From PALSA-911 sp963743035 (lineage in GTDB: Bacteria > Pseudomonadota > Alphaproteobacteria > Acetobacterales > Acetobacteraceae): DNA of 64,000 bases. Under the pieces are notes generated by a model. The model had not been told where the DNA came from, searched no databases, and saw nothing but the letters and a program-made list of their open reading frames with translations. Each line of letters opens with the position of its first letter. Within the stretch, counting starts at the first letter, position 1. The position numbers and the translations under genes were made by a program. Positions 58,808-64,000 of this stretch are shown here, one piece after another. The DNA lies in the NCBI GenBank assembly GCA_963743035.1, contig CAVUOB010000014.1, positions 27,461-91,460 on the forward strand, in the 5' to 3' direction.

Positions 58808-59929
58808 TCACGCGGAGCGCACCGTGCGGGCGGACAGCAGCTGCGGCCCGATCAGCAGCCAGAAGCAGACCAGCCCGGGAAGCACCGCATGCACCCAGAC
58901 CAGCGGCATGAGCCGGTTGTCGCGTGCCGCCAGATTTCCGATCGCCAGCCCGACGGCCAGCAGCGCGACGATGCCGGCGATGGCGATCAGCGGACGCATG
59001 AACCCGCCATGCCGGCGGAACGCGCCGGTCAGCACCGAGAGCAGGGCCACCAGCGAGAACGACACGGCGGTCAATGGCGAGGACAGCCGCTTATGCGCCT
59101 CCGCCCGCCATTTCGGGATGTCCTGGGCATTGATCGGATGCGGGTCAAGCAGCTCTGCCAGGGACACCTCGGTCATGTCGAGGGGACGCACCGATTCGCT
59201 GCGCGTGGCCTGCGCGAGGTCGATCGCGTTCTCGCGGAAGGTCAGGATGTTCAGCCGCCCGGTGGTACGGTCCAGTTCCTGGCGGGTGCCGTTCTCCAGC
59301 AGCACGCGCGGGCCGTTCGGCCCATCCACCAGATGGCCGCGCTCGGCCAGGATCGTCGCATGGGCGCCGGGCTGGCGCGCATCGTCCACCAGGATCCCGC
59401 GCAGCATCCCGTCCCGGTCGCGCGAGCGCACATAGACCGTGAGATCGTCCGACATGGAGGTGAACACGCCTTCCTGCAGCAGGAACGCGGCGACGCGGTT
59501 GCGGATCTCCCACTGGAACTCGCGGAAGGCGCTGAGGCTCATCGGCACCAGCCAGAGATTGAGCAGGTAGCCGGCGATCATCACCAGCAGCGCCAGGCAC
59601 AAAGCCGGCCGGGCGAGCGAGAGCGGCGACAGGCCGGCGGCGCGCATGACCGTCAGCTCGCGGTCGCCGGCCAGGCGCTGGTAGACGAACTGCACCACGA
59701 CGAAGCTGGTGATCGGCAGGATCACCGCGACGAAGCTCGGCAGCAGCAGTCCGGTCAGTTCCAGGAACACCACGAAGGACAGGCCGCGGTTCACCACCAG
59801 CTCGACAAAGCGCAGGCTCTGCACCAGCCAGATCAGCATGGCCAGCCCGCCGGTGACCGCGACCAGCGCGACCCCGAGCTGGCGGAACATGTAGCGGTCG
59901 ATCCGGGTGATGAAGGGGCCGGTCATCAT
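58808..59929 (-). CDS. lptF: LPS export permease LptF
   Basis: Partner of LptG in the LPS exporter, 373 aa. The membrane-periplasm-membrane layout is the same. The N-terminus ITRIDRYMFRQLGVALVAVTGGLAMLIWLVQSLRFVELVV and the coupling-helix segment YQRLAGDRELTVMRAAGLSP are characteristic, and the C-terminal RLSSPLTAVSFSLVALLSVL fits. The order lptF-lptG-lptD on one strand, lptF first, is the alphaproteobacterial arrangement. A 228-base gap separates it from gshA. Confidence 0.93.
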   Translation of the reverse strand: MMTGPFITRIDRYMFRQLGVALVAVTGGLAMLIWLVQSLRFVELVVNRGLSFVVFLELTGLLLPSFVAVILPITSFVVVQFVYQRLAGDRELTVMRAAGLSPLSLARPALCLALLVMIAGYLLNLWLVPMSLSAFREFQWEIRNRVAAFLLQEGVFTSMSDDLTVYVRSRDRDGMLRGILVDDARQPGAHATILAERGHLVDGPNGPRVLLENGTRQELDRTTGRLNILTFRENAIDLAQATRSESVRPLDMTEVSLAELLDPHPINAQDIPKWRAEAHKRLSSPLTAVSFSLVALLSVLTGAFRRHGGFMRPLIAIAGIVALLAVGLAIGNLAARDNRLMPLVWVHAVLPGLVCFWLLIGPQLLSARTVRSA

Positions 59930-60157
59930 GCGGCTTGCGGTCTCCTTTGCCGGCGGCGCCAGCGAAAAGCGGGGGCTATCATATTTGTCCCCGGCGCGGC
60001 GAGGAGATCGGACGGAACCGCGCGCAGTCTAGCGCCGAAGGCCGGTCCGGCCAAACCCGCAAGCATGGCCGGGGCGGCAACTTTACACGCCGCGCCCGCC
60101 CTATGCCGGGCCGGTTCACGAATGCGCTACAGGCGGCGCTTCGCCAGCGCGGCCGGG

Positions 60158-61597
60158 CTAGATCGCCGCCTCCGCCAGGATCGGGCGCACATCGCCCCGC
60201 CAGACATTGTGGTAGCGGTCGAGCCAATGCTCCGACTGCGTCGGGCCGCCGGCGGCGATCGCCTCCAGCGGCGCCAGATACCCCGTCTCGTCCGCACCGG
60301 AGGCGTCGCGCAGCGCCCGGGCCCGCAGGCCGTCCCGGGCGATGGCGACGATGTCGCGCGCCAGTTCGCGCAGCGGGGCGCCGCGGAACGGAGCGTCCAG
60401 CCCCAGGCGCGGCACCGCCTCGCGCAGCGCCACGGCATCCGCCCAATCGGCCTGAAGCCGGGCGGCCCGCGAGCCAGCCTGCATGCCGCTGCCACCGGCC
60501 AGCCGCCGTTCGGCCGCGGTCAGCGCGGCGTCGTCATACAGCAGCCCCACCCAGAAGGCTGATTGCGCCAGCATCATCTCCGGCGTGCCGACGTCGGCGC
60601 CGCGCATTTCGATGAACCGCTTCAGCCGGACATCGGTGAAGGCGGTGGTCATGTGGTCGGCGAAATTGCCGACCGTGGCGACCTCTCCGGCCAGATTGTG
60701 CAAGCGGCCTTCCATGAAGGCGCGGAAGGACTGGCCGGCGACGTCGATATACCTGCCGTCGCGGTAGACGAAATACATCGGCAGCTCGTCCACCAGCCAG
60801 CGCGCGTAGCGTTCGAAGCCGAAGCCCTCCTCGAACATCACCGCGGGAATGCCGGAGCGGGCGTTGTCGGTGTCGAGCCAGGCAAAAGCGCGGTTCGACA
60901 GCAGGCCGTTCGGCTTGCCCTCCACGAACGGCGAATTGGCGAACAGGGCGGTCGCCAGCGGCTGCAGCGCCAGCGACAGGCGCAGCCTGCGCACCATTTC
61001 CGGCTCTGAGCCGTAGTCCAGGTTCACCTGCACGGTGCAGGTGCGCGTCATCATGTCGAGGCCCCGCGTGCCAACGCGCTGCATGTAGCGGCGCATGATC
61101 GCGTAGCGGCCCTTGGGCATCCAGGGCATCTCCTCGCGGGTGGCGAAGGGATGAAAGCCCAGCGGGGCGAAGCCGATGCCGAGCTTTTCCGACACCTCGC
61201 GGACCTCGGCGAAGTGCTTCTCAAGCTCGGCCCGGGTCTCGTGCAGGCTGGTCAGCGGCGCGCCGGACAGTTCGAGCTGGCCGGCGGGTTCCAGCGAGAC
61301 GGAGGCGTTGTCGTCGAGCTTGATGCCGATCGGGTTGCCGCGATCGAGAATCGGCTCCCCGCCGAAGCCCAGCAGGCCTTCCAGCACGGCGCGGATGCCG
61401 CCCCGGGTCTCCCCGTGCGGTCCGGAGGGTTCCGCCTCGTAGGCGGGAACCTTGAGGTCGCTGCGGTGGAAGCCGAACTTCTCGTGCTCTGTGCCGATAC
61501 GCCACTCGGCCTTCGGCTTGCAGCCGACGGCAATGAAATCGGCCAGCTGCGGGATCGACTTGATCGGCGTCGCGTCGGTGTCTCCGGGATTGGACAT
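60158..61597 (-). CDS. gshA: Glutamate-cysteine ligase, plant/alphaproteobacterial type
   Basis: First enzyme of glutathione synthesis, joining Glu and Cys at the expense of ATP. 479 aa with WRIGTEHEKFGF near the start, GNPIGIKLDDNASVSLEPAGQLELSGA, MPWMPKGRYAIMRRYM, MTRTCTVQVNLDYGSE and the C-terminal FADHMTTAFTDVRLKRFIEMRGADVG. This is the GshA group shared by plants and alphaproteobacteria. The cysteines that form the redox switch in plant enzymes are not obvious. It is 73 bases downstream of rsmE on the same strand. Confidence 0.95.
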   Translation of the reverse strand: MSNPGDTDATPIKSIPQLADFIAVGCKPKAEWRIGTEHEKFGFHRSDLKVPAYEAEPSGPHGETRGGIRAVLEGLLGFGGEPILDRGNPIGIKLDDNASVSLEPAGQLELSGAPLTSLHETRAELEKHFAEVREVSEKLGIGFAPLGFHPFATREEMPWMPKGRYAIMRRYMQRVGTRGLDMMTRTCTVQVNLDYGSEPEMVRRLRLSLALQPLATALFANSPFVEGKPNGLLSNRAFAWLDTDNARSGIPAVMFEEGFGFERYARWLVDELPMYFVYRDGRYIDVAGQSFRAFMEGRLHNLAGEVATVGNFADHMTTAFTDVRLKRFIEMRGADVGTPEMMLAQSAFWVGLLYDDAALTAAERRLAGGSGMQAGSRAARLQADWADAVALREAVPRLGLDAPFRGAPLRELARDIVAIARDGLRARALRDASGADETGYLAPLEAIAAGGPTQSEHWLDRYHNVWRGDVRPILAEAAI

Positions 61598-61670
61598 GTC
61601 TCTCCGGGTAATCTCTCGGCAGGTTTCGGGGCGCGTTTCGGGACGGATTCAGGGCTCGCCGCGGCAGCTT

Positions 61671-62396
61671 CTACCCGCAACCGGGCGCAAGCAACAGCAC
61701 CAGCCCGGCGATGGCCGCGGTCTCGGCCCGCAGCACGCGCGGGCCGAGGCTGGCCGGGACCAGGAACGGCCGCGAGCGCAGCAGGCCGATCTCGGCCGGC
61801 GAGAAGCCGCCCTCAGGGCCGATCAGCAGCCCGGCACGGGCCAGCCCGCGCGGCGGCGGCGGCGCCTCGGCGCGTTCGATGGCGGCGACCAGGCTGCGGT
61901 CCGCCGGCCACCCGGCCAGCAATTCGGGCAGGCGGCGGGGCGGCTGCAGCACGGGAACCGTCAGCCGCTCGCTCTGCTCGGCCGCCTCCATCGCGATGGC
62001 GGCGAGGCGGGCGAGGTTGACGCGCTCGGTGTTGGTGCGCTCGGTGAGCACCGGCAGCAGGGCGGACGCGCCGAGCTCGGTGGCCTTCTGCACCAGCATG
62101 TCGGTGGCGTCGCGCTTGAGCGGGGCGAAGACCAGCCACAGATCCGGTTCCGCCGCCTGCGGGCGGAGCGGCGCGTCGACCAGCAGCGTGGCGCGATCCT
62201 TGCGGATGGCGGCGATCCGGGCGCGCCACTCGCCGTCGCGGCCATTGAACAGGCGCAGGGCCTCGCCGGCGGTGCGGCGCATGACGGTGCCCAGGTAATG
62301 TGCCTGGGCCGGCGTGGCGGCGATCTCCTCCCCCAGCGCGAGCGGCGCGTCGGTGAACAGGCGGAGCGAAGTGGTATCGGTTGACGCGGCGATCAT
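61671..62396 (-). CDS. rsmE: 16S rRNA (uracil-N3) methyltransferase
   Basis: SPOUT-fold methyltransferase of 241 aa that methylates U1498 of 16S rRNA. Diagnostic segments: HYLGTVMRRTAGEALRLFNGRDGEW (PUA-like N-terminal domain), FAPLKRDATDMLVQKATELGA, TERTNTERV, LLIGPEGGFSPAEI and LGPRVLRAETAAIAGL, the knot region that binds SAM. The ATG at 62396 was chosen at the start of the conserved N-terminus; an in-frame start at 62444 would overlap the divergent ubiA. No clear ribosome site is visible. Confidence 0.95.
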   Translation of the reverse strand: MIAASTDTTSLRLFTDAPLALGEEIAATPAQAHYLGTVMRRTAGEALRLFNGRDGEWRARIAAIRKDRATLLVDAPLRPQAAEPDLWLVFAPLKRDATDMLVQKATELGASALLPVLTERTNTERVNLARLAAIAMEAAEQSERLTVPVLQPPRRLPELLAGWPADRSLVAAIERAEAPPPPRGLARAGLLIGPEGGFSPAEIGLLRSRPFLVPASLGPRVLRAETAAIAGLVLLLAPGCG

Positions 62397-62415
62397 GACG
62401 GTGAGAGTAGCAGCG

Positions 62416-63330
62416 ATGAATCCAATATCAGAGACCGGCCACACGGATATCGTCGCCGGCGGCTGGGTAGCCCGGCTGCCGGAGGGCTGGCGGCCCTATG
62501 CGCTGCTGGCGCGGGTGGACCGGCCGATCGGCGTCTGGCTGCTGTTCCTGCCCGGGCTCTGGGGGATCCTGCTGGCCGGCGCACCCGCCCGGGAAAGCGC
62601 CTGGCTGATCGCGCTGTTCGCCATCGGCAGCGTGGTGATGCGCTCGGCCGGTTGCGTGATGAACGATCTGTGGGACCGCGACATCGACCGGATGGTGTCG
62701 CGCACCGCGGGGCGGCCGCTAGCCTCCGGCGCGCTCCGGGCACGCCACGCGCTGGTGTTCCTGGCGGTGCTGCTGGCGGCGGGGCTGGCCGTGCTGCTGC
62801 AGCTCAACGGGCTGTCGCAGGTTGTCGGCGCGGCGTCGCTGCTGCTGGTGGCGCTGTATCCGCTGGCCAAGCGGGTGACGTGGTGGCCGCAGCTGGTGAT
62901 GGGGTTCACCTTCGGCTTCGGCGCACCGCTGGGCTATCTGGCCGCCACTGGGCGGTTCGACTGGGCCTGGGCCGCCATCTACGGCGCGGCAATCCTGTGG
63001 GACCTCGGCTTCGACACCGTCTATGCGCATCAGGATCGCGAGGACGACGCGCTGGTGGGGGTGAAATCCACCGCGCGGCTGTTCCTGGAGAACACCCGGC
63101 CATTCCTGGCGACCTGCTATGGCGGGACGATCCTGCTGCTGGCGCTGGCCGGCTGGCTGGCTGGCCTGTCCGCCTGGTTCTACCCGGCGCTGGCGCTGCC
63201 GGCGGGGCTGCTGGCCTGGCAGGTGCGCGCGCTCGACATCGACGACCCCGGCCTCTGCCTGCGGCTGTTCCGCGCCAACCGGGAGGTCGGGCTGGCGGTC
63301 GGGCTGGCGATCCTGATCGGGCGGCTGTGA
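62416..63330 (+). CDS. ubiA: 4-hydroxybenzoate polyprenyltransferase
   Basis: Integral membrane enzyme attaching the polyprenyl tail in ubiquinone synthesis. 304 aa with about eight helices and both Asp-rich motifs: NDLWDRDIDRMV (residues about 79-90) and DTVYAHQDREDD, and the interior GFTFGFGAPLGY. The ATG at 62416 was chosen; other in-frame starts at 62395 and 62314 would overlap rsmE. The last codons overlap the start of the methyltransferase gene. Confidence 0.95.
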   Translation: MNPISETGHTDIVAGGWVARLPEGWRPYALLARVDRPIGVWLLFLPGLWGILLAGAPARESAWLIALFAIGSVVMRSAGCVMNDLWDRDIDRMVSRTAGRPLASGALRARHALVFLAVLLAAGLAVLLQLNGLSQVVGAASLLLVALYPLAKRVTWWPQLVMGFTFGFGAPLGYLAATGRFDWAWAAIYGAAILWDLGFDTVYAHQDREDDALVGVKSTARLFLENTRPFLATCYGGTILLLALAGWLAGLSAWFYPALALPAGLLAWQVRALDIDDPGLCLRLFRANREVGLAVGLAILIGRL

Positions 63331-63968
63331 ACGATCCGGCGGCGTTCCTGCGGCAACACACCAGCCTGGACCGCGCGAAGCTGGTACCGGAGATCGCGCT
63401 GCACCTGGCGAGCGAGATCACGCCGATCTGGCAGGCGAGCGAGGACTGGCTGCGCGAGGCGAATATCGAGCCGCCGTTCTGGGCCTTCGCCTGGCCGGGC
63501 GGGCAGGCCCTGGCGCGGCATGTGCTGGATCACCCGGAGACCGTCACCGGCAAGCGCGTGCTGGATTTCGCCGCCGGCGGCGGCATCGCCGCGATCGCCT
63601 GCGCCATGGCCGGCGCGGCATCGGTGGAAGCTGCCGAGATCGACGCCATGGCGGTGGCGGCGATCGCGCTGAACGCGGCGGAAAACGCCGTGACCGTCAC
63701 GCCCCTCGGCGAGGACGTGGTGGGCGCCGCCTGCCGCTGGGACCTGATCCTGTGCGGCGACGTCTGCTACGAGGCGCCGATGACGCGGCACATCCTGCCC
63801 TGGCTGGAAGCGATGGCGGCGCAGGCGGAAGTGTGGGTGGCCGATCCCGGCCGGGCCTATCTGCCGCGCGAGGGGCTTTCGCGCTTCGCCGACTACAAGG
63901 TCGCCACCAGCCTGGAGCTGGAAGACCGGACCGAGCGGCACGTGGTGCTGTACCGGCTCGGTCTCTGA
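63327..63968 (+). CDS. Class I SAM methyltransferase, ETFB lysine-methyltransferase-like
   Basis: A 213-aa methyltransferase. The N-terminal LVPEIALHLASEITPIWQ and PPFWAFAWPGGQALARHVLD match the ETFbeta-lysine/nicotinamide-like methyltransferase group; the SAM motif is VLDFAAGGGIAAIA, with an acidic residue in EAAEIDAMAV, and LILCGDVCYEAPM as the post-I motif. The start is GTG at 63327, overlapping the ubiA stop (GTGA), so the genes are translationally coupled. In mitochondria and alphaproteobacteria relatives methylate the electron-transfer flavoprotein beta subunit; no etf gene is nearby. Confidence 0.86.
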   Translation: MNDPAAFLRQHTSLDRAKLVPEIALHLASEITPIWQASEDWLREANIEPPFWAFAWPGGQALARHVLDHPETVTGKRVLDFAAGGGIAAIACAMAGAASVEAAEIDAMAVAAIALNAAENAVTVTPLGEDVVGAACRWDLILCGDVCYEAPMTRHILPWLEAMAAQAEVWVADPGRAYLPREGLSRFADYKVATSLELEDRTERHVVLYRLGL

Positions 63969-63980
63969 CGCAGATGGGTA

Positions 63981-64000
63981 GCAAGCAAGGCCGGGGCTTG
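63981..64000. repeat. Left end of another palindromic element, cut by the window edge
   Basis: GCAAGCAAGGCCGGGGCTTG begins 12 bases after the methyltransferase stop. The GCAAGCAAGG signature is the same as at 5836 and 53557 (with one change there). Confidence 0.45.

Noticed and set aside
1..64000. CRISPR arrays, tRNA or rRNA genes, integrase or transposase genes
   Set aside because: No regularly spaced direct repeats, tRNA-like TTCGANTC arms with matching acceptor stems, or recombinase motifs were seen on either strand.

Overview
The window is GC-rich (very strong G/C at third codon positions, GTG and TTG starts, long antisense open frames) and its gene content and order point to an alphaproteobacterium of the Rhodospirillales, most likely an Acetobacteraceae relative. 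The best evidence is the block from 44.5 to 60 kb, which follows the conserved alphaproteobacterial order rplI-rpsR-rpsF / fabD-fabG-acpP-fabF-mltG-yicC-gmk / rsmA-surA-lptD-lptG-lptF. The genus cannot be told from this piece. No rRNA, tRNA, CRISPR array, complete insertion sequence or prophage was seen.

Layout. 1-3.8 kb: the 5' part of ribA, an orphan OmpR-type response regulator, a frame-broken SDR and an FTR1 iron permease with a Fur-box-like palindrome upstream. 4-7.7 kb: an IlvD/Edd sugar-acid dehydratase, an SDR and an FAH-family hydrolase, which together look like a non-phosphorylative sugar-acid route. 7.8-13 kb: a GT39 membrane glycosyltransferase, an antitoxin with a truncated VapC-type toxin, an AidB-like acyl-CoA dehydrogenase and two small exported proteins. 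13-19 kb: a UxaA/GarD-type dehydratase with an HpcH/HpaI aldolase (a second sugar-acid route), a small P-loop kinase-like protein, an M20 amidohydrolase and a GlcD-type flavoprotein. 19-25.6 kb: an OpgC/SGNH pair, a TauD dioxygenase, a universal stress protein, a probable structured RNA, and a DUF2092 protein coupled to a glycine-rich repeat protein. 25.8-31.1 kb: a complete five-gene branched-chain-type ABC transporter operon ending in an Asp/Glu racemase-family enzyme. 31.2-44.4 kb: TauE, NAD synthetase, an acyl-CoA catabolic cluster, a radical SAM enzyme, three alpha/beta hydrolases, a PEP mutase/ICL-family lyase and a 3-hydroxyisobutyrate-dehydrogenase-like enzyme. 44.5-60 kb: the core translation, fatty-acid, envelope and LPS-export block. 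60-64 kb: gshA, rsmE, ubiA and a lysine-methyltransferase-like gene.

Two features run across the window. First, about 26 single-base insertions or deletions break otherwise healthy reading frames. Nineteen of them fall in 4.6 kb covering fabD, fabG, acpP, fabF and mltG. Those genes are normally indispensable and the amino-acid conservation is undamaged, so I read most of these as consensus errors in the sequence; the genes are annotated across the breaks. Second, a family of intergenic nested palindromes (signature GCAAGCAAGG followed by C/G-rich mini-hairpins) occurs at 5.8, 32.1, 44.4, 53.5 and 63.98 kb. The two full copies are about 260 bp and fold as inverted repeats over their whole length. 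One of them sits where pdxA normally lies between surA and rsmA.

The strongest candidate for something undescribed is the promoter - five-hairpin - terminator unit at 23.58-23.80 kb, which looks like a roughly 180-nt structured RNA just upstream of the DUF2092/glycine-rich repeat gene pair.
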